Translations under genes and position numbers: made by a program
The notes under the pieces: model-generated
Seen by the model: only the letters and a program-made list of their open reading frames with translations
Databases searched by the model: none
Told to the model about the DNA's origin: nothing
Shown here: positions 6,982 to 14,031 of the stretch, in pieces
How the letters are laid out: each line of letters opens with the position of its first letter
How positions within the stretch are numbered: position 1 is the first letter of the stretch
From: Euryarchaeota archaeon UBA173
GTDB lineage: Archaea > Thermoplasmatota > Poseidoniia > Poseidoniales > Thalassarchaeaceae
Reading direction: 5' to 3'
DNA length: 14,031 nucleotides
Assembly (NCBI GenBank): GCA_002498925.1
Contig: DAJH01000068.1
Span: forward strand, 1,722 to 15,752

Positions 6982-8640
6982 ATGGATCCTGTAGTAGTTG
7001 ATTTTGCATGGCTAATTGGCTCATTTGTATTTGGAGTTGGGCTAGGCTGTCTGACAGGGCTGATTCCGGGCTTCCACGTTAACAATGTGGCACTGATCGC
7101 ACTCAGCCTCTCACCTGTGGCAGTAGGAATAGGAATACCACTAGATGCGGTAGCCGGAATTATCGTCGCTTGTGGAACTGTCCATACATTCCTCAATTAC
7201 ATCCCAAGTGCCCTTGTTGGCGCTCCCGACGATAACATGGCACTGGCACTCCTGCCTGGGCATAGGATGCTGATATCTGGGCAGGCCGCCCAAGGGGTTG
7301 CTTACTCGGCCAGAGGTTCACAAATGGGAATGCTGATGTCGATTCCTCTGCTGATCGTGGCTAGGCTGATGTTCGGGGAAAATCCGGGACTCGGGCTTTA
7401 CGAATCTAGCAGGGACTTCCTTCCCTGGCTACTTCTGATTATCTCGATTTTCCTAATACTAACTGAGACCACTAGGTTATCTTGGCCCTACTGGATGCAA
7501 CGCGCGACGAGTGGTCTCGTGTTCTCTCTTCCGAGGCCCATCAACATCAACATACCATTTGGGAAGTTTCGATTCAAGAGGAAGTGGGAGAATCTCAACT
7601 TGAGCCTTGGACCTAGTTCGAGAGTTGCGGGGATTCTGGTTGCTAGCGCATTCTTCCTGCTTACTGGATTCTATGGTTGGGCTGTTTTCGAATTACCGGG
7701 AAGATCGCCCGTAGGTATGCCATCTGCGACTCTCCTCTTCCCGGGACTGGCCGGACTGTTTGGGATTGCTAACCTCATAGACATCTATGTGACGACTTCT
7801 GAAATTCCCCCCCAGAAACAGAACTGGGAAATGCCGGCAATGAAGCCACTGGCAGTCCCCACGTTCCTTTCAGCGGTAGTATCGTCAGTAATGGCGATAC
7901 TCCCCGGGATGACTGCTGCGCAGGCCACTGTGGTAGTGATGAGTGCGAGGAACCTGTGGGGCAGGATGACCGATCCAAACTACATTCCAGCAGATTTCGA
8001 ACACGGGATTCAACCCGGATTCAATCCGAGGCCAGTGACTTTAGAAGCTTCGGACATGGAGGGGCTATCCGAGGATGAGATGGAGCTATTCGGGGCTGCA
8101 CTGGAGGAAGCTGGCGAGACTAGTCCAGATTTGGACCTGAGTGCCCAGAGCCAGCAACAGGATTTGGAGGTCATAGCCGTTCTATCATCAGTAAATACCG
8201 CAGTAACTGTGATGGTGCTTGGATTCCTATACATGGTGGGCAGACCCCGAAGCGGGGCTGCTTTGGCATTGAACATGATGTACCCAATAGACGGGTGGAA
8301 CGCGGTTGAGCCGCCTGCTGATTTCGTAAGGCTTCTTGGAATAACGATTGCCGCTGGACTATTTGCGGTTCCCGTGATGATAGAGGTCGGCAAGGGGATG
8401 CTGAAGGTGCACGAGATAGTTCCCCTCAGGACGCTTGTATTCTCGGTTGCGGCTTTCGTAAGCGTCCTGGTATGGCTTTCGACTGGATGGGTCGGGGTAG
8501 GAGTCCTAATTGTTGGAACAGGACTCGGCCTAATGCCGCCCAGAATTGGGATTAGGAGAAGTCATGCCATGGGGATAATCCTAGTCCCCATAATGCTCTA
8601 CACGTTCGCGCAAACGTTCGATAGCTTCGGATTCATTTAG
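6982..8640 (+). CDS. TctA-family (DUF112, COG1784-like) membrane permease
   Basis: A 552-residue polytopic protein with roughly 10-12 hydrophobic segments. It carries the TctA signature in the first half: GCLTGLIPGFHVNNVAL (about 22-38), then FLNYIPSALVGAPDDNMALA (70-89) and LLPGHRMLISG (90-100). A related Pro-Gly motif, MAILPGMTAAQATVV, falls at about 304-318, reflecting the two-repeat architecture of the family. Bacterial TctA is the large subunit of tripartite tricarboxylate transporters and works with the small subunit TctB and the periplasmic binder TctC. Archaeal DUF112 members are generally single genes whose substrate is not established, and neither partner is seen here. A polar, acidic cytoplasmic or external loop at about 350-392 (EGLSEDEMELFGAALEEAGE) separates the last four or five helices. 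Translation is coupled to the OB-fold protein upstream, which makes that protein a candidate partner. The substrate cannot be read from sequence. Confidence 0.85.
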   Translation: MDPVVVDFAWLIGSFVFGVGLGCLTGLIPGFHVNNVALIALSLSPVAVGIGIPLDAVAGIIVACGTVHTFLNYIPSALVGAPDDNMALALLPGHRMLISGQAAQGVAYSARGSQMGMLMSIPLLIVARLMFGENPGLGLYESSRDFLPWLLLIISIFLILTETTRLSWPYWMQRATSGLVFSLPRPININIPFGKFRFKRKWENLNLSLGPSSRVAGILVASAFFLLTGFYGWAVFELPGRSPVGMPSATLLFPGLAGLFGIANLIDIYVTTSEIPPQKQNWEMPAMKPLAVPTFLSAVVSSVMAILPGMTAAQATVVVMSARNLWGRMTDPNYIPADFEHGIQPGFNPRPVTLEASDMEGLSEDEMELFGAALEEAGETSPDLDLSAQSQQQDLEVIAVLSSVNTAVTVMVLGFLYMVGRPRSGAALALNMMYPIDGWNAVEPPADFVRLLGITIAAGLFAVPVMIEVGKGMLKVHEIVPLRTLVFSVAAFVSVLVWLSTGWVGVGVLIVGTGLGLMPPRIGIRRSHAMGIILVPIMLYTFAQTFDSFGFI

Positions 8641-8724
8641 ACAATTAACATGGGTAATCCGAGATTTCAGCGAGTGTAACGCTTATGTCTTGTACATGTG
8701 TGGGACGGAGGGAGAGTGACAACA
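8641..8724 (+). other. Intergenic leader before the CD36-like gene
   Basis: This 84-base gap separates the permease stop from ATG 8725. It holds GGAGG (8707-8711), four bases before an in-frame GTG (8716) and thirteen before the ATG, plus a weak TATA-like CTTATG near 8682-8687. No hairpin with a T-run is seen. The gene may therefore have its own promoter, but readthrough from the permease operon is not excluded. Confidence 0.35.
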
Positions 8725-11412
8725 ATGAACGACAAATCAACCAAGGCAATTGCAATCGGAGCGCTGCTCCTTCTAGTGAACATAGGCCTAGCTGTGACGG
8801 GATTCGTGGACAGCCAGATCGAGAGCGGGGTTCAGACCCAAGTCGCAGAGGGTTACGATGGACTGGATGAAGATGGTAAACAAGACTGGAGCATAGACTA
8901 CGACGAAGATTGGCACGTTTCCACCGCCGAGAGAGTTTACTATGCCTACAACCTAGATGTGGAAGCAGCAGCAGCAGCCGACGATATTTGCGGGGCTGCT
9001 TGCCATGAGAAAATGGGGCCGTTCATCTATGAAGTGACGACCACAAGGGAGATCCTTGACTTCGACTACGATGCGGGCACAATGACCTACTCAGAGTATG
9101 ATGTCTTCGAGTGGTGCGAGGATTGTACCCACGAAGGGATGCCTTCGATGTCGGGAGACACTGACATCACCCAGGTCAACATCCTTTGGAACACCCAGAG
9201 AATCGGTGGAATGGGCAGTGGGATAGAGTACGGCGAAATCTTCGCAAAGGGGATGTTCGCCGCACAGATGATTGAGTTCGACATCTCGAACAGAGCACCT
9301 AGCATCTGGGCCTCCGAAGATATTGACGGAATGGTTGATGTCTTCTCGGGAAGTCTGCAAGCCATGGGCATGGATGAAGTGAATGCATCCATATTGGCAC
9401 CATCCGGAGTTCTTTCTGGCGTCTACTCGGGTGCCGACGCAACTGTCAGCGACATCCTGAACAACACGGATATTTTCTTCGACTACACCGATGGGATACT
9501 TTACGACGCAGTGGACCCATCGACAGTTGACGAAAATGGAAATGGTGGGATATGCATCGCGTTGACCTGCGACATAGGGCCCGTTCTCGTCACTGGGATG
9601 GGCGCACCTGATGGTGGCCAGGTCACTGCTACACGAGCGGCCCTCTATGGATATGCAGGTGCCGACGAAGCCACGGTAGCCGCGATAGACGCGACTGTTT
9701 TCGGACTTGCAGCGAGCAAGTTCGTCGAGCATGGTGGCGGCGCTGAGGTCAATAATGAGACTCCACAGCTCAGAGAGAGATTCCAAGAGGTCAGCGGAGT
9801 CAATATAATCAATCCAGATACCCTCAATACGCTTCTTTTCGACCCTAATGTCGGACTGATGGGTTCGTTCGAGATTTCTGGAATCCCGCTCCCGGGAATG
9901 GTAGTAGGGCTACTACTGCCACTGCAATCCGGATCATACTTCGAAGCTATGGAGACTTACAACGTCGGACTACTCACAGTAGTTGCCATAGCCGAGTACG
10001 CGGAGCCATGGGTCGGACTTGGACTCCTAGGGGAGCCGACTGAGTTCGAGCTAATCCTCACTGGAGGGCAGGGGACGATGGTGGCCAACGACTGGTGGCT
10101 AGCTTCCTTCGGAGACTACGACCCATTGGGAGGGACCTACATCGAGATAGGGCTCAACCGCGGTGACTTCGGCGGAATGTCTGCTATGAGCGCAGAGAAG
10201 GCGGACTTCATTCTCAATGATCCCGTCATCGGACTCAAATCTTCATTCCCAGCAGCCTTCATGTACGGGGAGCTCTCTGGAATGACCCTTCCTGACGAAA
10301 ATGGGGAGCAGGTCGTTTGGGACGATGCGTACGTATCGAATCTGTATGGCATCTCGGAAGATGCCGCGAAGGCCCTAAGGGACTGGGTCGGAAACTTCTA
10401 CTTCGACACGGTGATGCCAGTTCTACTGAATTTCGTGACGGGTAATGAGCCCGTAGTCACGATGCCGATCAGTAATTGGCTGTACGGATGGAATGATGCT
10501 GTGAACACCTACTTCGGATTCTTCCCCTGGGTTAGCCTTGAGACCAATGACACATACTACGGCTCTGACGGAGTCAGCACTGGAGACCGCTCCGTCTACA
10601 TGGTCAGCACATCTGGGGATGGCGTCGGGCAGCAACTGATGCAGGGGTACATCAACTCTGATGGCAACGGAATGTGCGACTACGACTATGATTCTGATGG
10701 AGCCTTCCTAGGTTACGACTTAGAGTGCGCTGAGAACCAGACCTATGGGATGACTGAGCACCTGCCATGGAGGGCACCTCACAGAGAGGATAGCGCTCTG
10801 GGCCTTCTTTCTGACCACGTAGGAAACCCAGTTACATCTCTGAGTGGCACTGTAGGCGGAATTGCTGATGCTGACGAGTCCTTCGATGTTAACCTGATCG
10901 GGTATACAGTTGCCAACTCGGAGGTTGGCAACACGGTGACCCACAAGGGCATCGAGATGGTCGAGCACAGAGTCACCGCTGATCCTGCATCAAATCAGAT
11001 TCAGGGCAAGCTGATTGGCTCTGCAACGTTCGTCGATGCCATGCCAGGCGCGCTTCCAGTTTACCTGGGAGCGGACATTGATATGAAGGTCGAGCCGTTG
11101 TCGAACGCACTAATGTACGGAGATGTTGAAGTCACCTTCTACCTAGATTTGAGAGGAGTGGGTAGCATGAATCCGGACTTCGATTCCACCGATGTCCACC
11201 CTGTTTTCGTAATCAACACGTTCTCCGAGATCGAGGATGACCAAGCATCGGACTTCAGAGCGGCGGTTAGCGATAACCTTGGACCCACTGGATGGACTAA
11301 CTTCGGCGGAAGCGTCGGAGGCACTCTTGCGATCATCGCCTACGCACAACTCGCTTTCTACGTCATGGGGATAGGCCTGATAGGATACGGGATGTCGAAG
11401 AAGGACGAATGA
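8725..11412 (+). CDS. CD36 / scavenger receptor class B-like membrane protein with a large apical insertion
   Basis: An 895-residue protein with an uncleaved hydrophobic helix near each end (about 6-28 and 867-888, then SKKDE), the two-helix topology of CD36. Family landmarks follow in order. After the first helix comes RVYYAYNLDVEAA (CD36 has WIFDVQNPQEV), then EKMGPFIYEVTTT (CD36 has KQRGPYTYRVRF), an F/Y-rich TMTYSEYDVFEW, and TQVNILW. Later are LYGWNDAVN near 586 (CD36 LLWGYRDPF), HKGIEMVEHRV (CD36 LKGIPVYRF) and PVFVINTFSEIEDDQASDF near 826 (CD36 PILWLNETGTIGDEKANMF). About 430 residues separate TQVNILW from LYGW, against about 45 in human CD36, so the extra domain sits at the ligand-binding apex. 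CD36 proteins bind and transfer lipids or particles; the ligand here is unknown. ATG 8725 is preferred; GTG 8716 and 8698 are alternatives behind or across GGAGG at 8707-8711. Gene reality is certain; the family call is good but rests on recalled alignment. Confidence 0.72.
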   Translation: MNDKSTKAIAIGALLLLVNIGLAVTGFVDSQIESGVQTQVAEGYDGLDEDGKQDWSIDYDEDWHVSTAERVYYAYNLDVEAAAAADDICGAACHEKMGPFIYEVTTTREILDFDYDAGTMTYSEYDVFEWCEDCTHEGMPSMSGDTDITQVNILWNTQRIGGMGSGIEYGEIFAKGMFAAQMIEFDISNRAPSIWASEDIDGMVDVFSGSLQAMGMDEVNASILAPSGVLSGVYSGADATVSDILNNTDIFFDYTDGILYDAVDPSTVDENGNGGICIALTCDIGPVLVTGMGAPDGGQVTATRAALYGYAGADEATVAAIDATVFGLAASKFVEHGGGAEVNNETPQLRERFQEVSGVNIINPDTLNTLLFDPNVGLMGSFEISGIPLPGMVVGLLLPLQSGSYFEAMETYNVGLLTVVAIAEYAEPWVGLGLLGEPTEFELILTGGQGTMVANDWWLASFGDYDPLGGTYIEIGLNRGDFGGMSAMSAEKADFILNDPVIGLKSSFPAAFMYGELSGMTLPDENGEQVVWDDAYVSNLYGISEDAAKALRDWVGNFYFDTVMPVLLNFVTGNEPVVTMPISNWLYGWNDAVNTYFGFFPWVSLETNDTYYGSDGVSTGDRSVYMVSTSGDGVGQQLMQGYINSDGNGMCDYDYDSDGAFLGYDLECAENQTYGMTEHLPWRAPHREDSALGLLSDHVGNPVTSLSGTVGGIADADESFDVNLIGYTVANSEVGNTVTHKGIEMVEHRVTADPASNQIQGKLIGSATFVDAMPGALPVYLGADIDMKVEPLSNALMYGDVEVTFYLDLRGVGSMNPDFDSTDVHPVFVINTFSEIEDDQASDFRAAVSDNLGPTGWTNFGGSVGGTLAIIAYAQLAFYVMGIGLIGYGMSKKDE

Positions 11413-11442
11413 TACGTAACACATGTGGAACGTTTCCGCGAA

Positions 11443-11470
11443 GGGTTTGAACCCCGTCGACGCGACGGGG
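11443..11470 (+). repeat. Two overlapping inverted repeats just before the PLD gene
   Basis: The first, GGGTTTGAACCC (11443-11454), has five-base arms around TG. The second pairs CCCCGTC (11452-11458) with GACGGGG (11464-11470) across a GACGC loop and ends four bases before ATG 11475. They share bases 11452-11454, so only one can form at a time. Placement allows either 3'-end formation of the upstream mRNA or control of translation start. No T-run follows, which weakens the terminator reading. Confidence 0.55.
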
Positions 11471-11474
11471 GGCC

Positions 11475-14031
11475 ATGAGGGACCATAGGGGCCTTGTTTT
11501 GGCGACGCTGGTTGCCATCCTCTTGAGTCCGTTATGCAACATTACCCCGGAGTCGCTATCCGATGAAGCACGCAATGTGGCGGGACGGGATGCTGCCTGT
11601 ACCGGAGTGTGTATCAACGAAGTGATGCCAAATGCCGATGGATCTGACCAAGGAGTTTACCCCAGTGGCGAATGGGTGGAGCTGTTCAACTCTGGAACTT
11701 CAGATGAAAATCTAGAAGGCTGGGCGATAGTCGATATCGGGGGATGGTACCATCCAATAAACTCTGAAACATGGGTAGAATTCGGCGAATTGGAGACTCC
11801 ATTCATACTGAAATCTGGCGAATACGCCGTAATAGCCGAGAATGAAGTAGGGACCCTCAGGCTGAACAACGGAGGAGAGACGATCTACCTCAAGAATCAA
11901 GATAATGCCACCGTCCATGAGGTGATTACTGGAGAGGCGTCCAACGGAGTATCCATGGTAGTCGATCCTTCATCCCCTGGCGGTGCATGGGTAGACTCAC
12001 TGATGCCAAGTCCGGGTGCCGAGAACCAGGGTGAACAAAACTCAGGCGGCCCAGTGGATGTCGAACCATCCTGGTGGGATGGCGAGTTCAATGTCAAGTT
12101 CACTAGGATTATGCCCGGTGAAGTCCCGGACAGAAGTAACGACTGGTTGGAGATTACTAATCTCGGTTCAGAGGAAGTGAGTCTCGATGGATGGAACATC
12201 ACAAGAGTCCGTGCGAGTGGCCTCTGGCATTCGACAATAATCTCGCTGACCATTGGCGCCGGATCCTCGGTGGTATTAACAGACAATCCGTTCAATCTTC
12301 TCCAAGATGGAGGGATAGTGGCTCAAGACGGGAATGTGGCCCTCAACAATATGCCTTGGCTAGTCAACTCTGGTAGTTCATTTATGCTAGTTGAACCCAA
12401 TGGAACCGTGGTGGACTCGATAGTGTACGGGGGCGGCATAGCCGAGATTGATGGTTGGGGAGGCCCCGCTATTTCAGTCCCCGGGGATGGGTCTCCCGGA
12501 CTAATTCTGATGAGGGGATCGGGTTGTGGGGATTACCCTGACACCGATACTGGATCAGACTGGGAAGAGCGTTGGATCAGGATTGGCGCTTCTACGTTCT
12601 GCGATGGGGGCCAGTTCAGTGGAGAAGATTCCTCTAGCATTTCCCCTTCGATAGGTCCCGATAGCGCATTCAATGATTTGTACCATTGGATAGGACTGGC
12701 GGATGAGTCCATTCACTTACACATCTATCAATTCATGAGTCCTGACCTTTCACACTCACTTCTAGATGCCATAGATAGGGGGGTAGAGGTGACCATTTTG
12801 TTGGAGGAGGGGATATTGGATGGGTCTAGCACAATAGACAATCAGAGGGGGCACGCACAAACACTGCACGATGCCGGTGCTACAGTCTTCTGGATGGAGG
12901 ACCCGACACAAATCAGCTCGCCGTACGCATACATCCACAGCAAAGTGGCGGTCAGGGACTCAGAGAGTGTTTGGATTTCGTCTGGTAACTGGAAGGAAAC
13001 AAGTGTCCCTGCAGATGGAGTAGGCAATCGCGAGTGGTCGGTAATTCTGAACTCTGCAGAGGCAGCGGAGCTGGTCCTCTCGAGGCTGTCTTGGGACGAG
13101 AACCCAAACCACCTCCACATCTCCGAACATTCGTCGAGTCACTCCCCCTCGAATGGATGGTCCATGGAGGAGGCGAGTTACAATGGTAGCGTGACTGCCC
13201 CCCCTGAGATAGCAGGGGCATTCGATGCGCAGCTGATGACATGTCCCGATGATTGTGTGGATGGGGTGATCAGTATGATTGAGTCTGCCGATCATTCCAT
13301 TGATCTCTCAGTACAGTATCTCGACTTAGATTGGTATTGGGGGTTCGGAGATAATCCAATCATTGGTTCGCTCTATGATGCCGCCAACAGGGGGGTCAAG
13401 TTGAGAATCATGCTAAACGGGTTCTACGCTGAATGGGACGAAGAGATAAGGGACACAATTCACATGTTCAACACTAATTGGAACGCCACTGAAGGATTGG
13501 ATGCCACAGCTAGGTTAATGGCGTCATCAGACGACATTGTGAAGCTACACAATAAGGGTGCCATAATTGATGGCGAGAGTGTATTGGTCAGTAGCATGAA
13601 TTGGGGCTCTAGTGCCACTCTGAGAAACAGGGAAATGGGTGTCCTGATACACCAACAGGAAGTTGCTGAGGTTTACCTATCATCGTTCAACGAAGACTGG
13701 TCTAGACTTGACTCCAGTACGGACTCTGACGGTGATCTCATGCCTGACTCATGGGAGCTCCAGTATGGCCTAAATAGGCACTCAGCAGCCGTTCTCGGTA
13801 CTGCCCTGAGTGAGCAGTCACTTGACTTGGATGAAGACGGCTTGGATAATCTTAGGGAGTTCCAGTTGGGAGGCGATCCGCTCGATTATGACACTGATGG
13901 CGACTGCATCCCTGACGGCGAGGAGGAGTCCTTCGCTCAGAGCGTACTTCGCTCACCCACTCTGTCGATGACATCCGGAGATGTGGATGAGAACGGCATC
14001 CCTGACGGGGAGCAATGGGGGTGCGAGGAAC
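11475..14031 (+). CDS. Secreted phospholipase D-family protein with two lamin-tail domains and calcium-binding repeats (3' end outside window)
   Basis: The reading frame stays open from ATG 11475 to the window end (852 codons visible). Order of parts: signal peptide (about 1-20, GLVLATLVAILLSPLC), and lamin-tail domain 1 (about 43-190, VCINEVMPNADGSD, EWVELFNSG, LEGWAI). Lamin-tail domain 2 follows (about 203-370, TRIMPGEVPD, DWLEITNLGS, LDGWNI). PLD half 1 (about 397-560) carries HSKVAVRD at 488, and PLD half 2 (about 588-745) carries HNKGAIID at 692 followed by SSMNWGSSATLRNRE. Both fit the HxKx4D catalytic motif, and both halves are needed for one active site. Asp-rich DSDGDLMPDSWE and DTDGDCIPDGEE from about 749 onward are thrombospondin type 3-like calcium sites. 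The enzyme should cleave phosphodiesters outside the cell, in phospholipid or nucleic acid; the family includes both, and lamin-tail domains often accompany secreted nucleases. It follows the CD36-like gene by 62 bases. Confidence 0.88.
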   Translation, partial: MRDHRGLVLATLVAILLSPLCNITPESLSDEARNVAGRDAACTGVCINEVMPNADGSDQGVYPSGEWVELFNSGTSDENLEGWAIVDIGGWYHPINSETWVEFGELETPFILKSGEYAVIAENEVGTLRLNNGGETIYLKNQDNATVHEVITGEASNGVSMVVDPSSPGGAWVDSLMPSPGAENQGEQNSGGPVDVEPSWWDGEFNVKFTRIMPGEVPDRSNDWLEITNLGSEEVSLDGWNITRVRASGLWHSTIISLTIGAGSSVVLTDNPFNLLQDGGIVAQDGNVALNNMPWLVNSGSSFMLVEPNGTVVDSIVYGGGIAEIDGWGGPAISVPGDGSPGLILMRGSGCGDYPDTDTGSDWEERWIRIGASTFCDGGQFSGEDSSSISPSIGPDSAFNDLYHWIGLADESIHLHIYQFMSPDLSHSLLDAIDRGVEVTILLEEGILDGSSTIDNQRGHAQTLHDAGATVFWMEDPTQISSPYAYIHSKVAVRDSESVWISSGNWKETSVPADGVGNREWSVILNSAEAAELVLSRLSWDENPNHLHISEHSSSHSPSNGWSMEEASYNGSVTAPPEIAGAFDAQLMTCPDDCVDGVISMIESADHSIDLSVQYLDLDWYWGFGDNPIIGSLYDAANRGVKLRIMLNGFYAEWDEEIRDTIHMFNTNWNATEGLDATARLMASSDDIVKLHNKGAIIDGESVLVSSMNWGSSATLRNREMGVLIHQQEVAEVYLSSFNEDWSRLDSSTDSDGDLMPDSWELQYGLNRHSAAVLGTALSEQSLDLDEDGLDNLREFQLGGDPLDYDTDGDCIPDGEEESFAQSVLRSPTLSMTSGDVDENGIPDGEQWGCEE

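Noticed and set aside
6765..7196. Minus-strand open frame across the OB-fold/permease junction
   Set aside because: It spans the stop, ribosome binding site and start of a coupled operon on the other strand and shows no domain.
9091..9786. Long (231-codon) minus-strand open frame inside the CD36-like gene
   Set aside because: The plus-strand protein has clear family landmarks and coherent codon use throughout; the antisense product is Ser/Cys-rich with no signal, domain or ribosome binding site.
12842..13295. Cluster of overlapping minus-strand open frames
   Set aside because: All lie opposite the first PLD half, where the plus-strand HKD motif is intact.
1..14031. CRISPR arrays, insertion sequences, attachment sites, phage or defence genes
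   Set aside because: No spaced direct repeats, transposase, integrase, or terminal inverted repeats were seen; gene order looks chromosomal.

Overview
The window most likely comes from an uncultivated archaeon, probably a marine Euryarchaeote of the Marine Group II (Poseidoniales) type. The strongest evidence is a recognisable CDP-archaeol synthase (CarS), which belongs to archaeal ether-lipid synthesis. Supporting signs are two GGAGGTG/GAGGTG-type Shine-Dalgarno sites at matching distances from their start codons, a tRNA without introns, and many single-pass, Asp/Gly/Ser-rich secreted proteins with beta-sandwich domains. The lineage is inferred from overall style and no marker gene here proves it.

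Left end (1-1042, minus strand): the N-terminal part of purD (purine synthesis, cut by the window edge) lies just downstream of carS. Centre-left (1135-5147): a plus-strand gene for a membrane-anchored surface protein converges on a minus-strand pair. That pair is a secreted two-Ig-domain protein with a PGF-type C-terminal sorting signal, followed by a three-helix membrane protein with a beta-rich outer domain. A minus-strand tRNA with anticodon CAU sits at 5237-5313.

Centre-right (5419-8640, plus strand): a tightly coupled two-gene operon. The first gene encodes a membrane-anchored protein that looks like five tandem OB-fold modules, two of them with matching cysteine pairs. The second encodes a TctA-family (DUF112/COG1784) permease. 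The permease Shine-Dalgarno sequence overlaps the first gene's stop codon, and no TctB or TctC partner is visible.

Right end (8725-14031, plus strand): a large protein with a transmembrane helix at each end that I read as a divergent CD36/scavenger-receptor-B family member with an insertion of roughly 380 residues where CD36 carries its ligand-binding apex. It is followed by a secreted enzyme with two lamin-tail domains, two intact HKD phospholipase D motifs and calcium-binding repeats, which runs off the window. Taken together, the right half looks like a cell-surface uptake and degradation region: a permease with an outer partner, a lipid/particle-receptor-like protein and a secreted phosphodiesterase. 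That functional link is inference. Every stretch over 300 bases is covered by a gene; the longest gene-free stretches are about 80-105 bases. No mobile element, CRISPR array or integrated element was seen.
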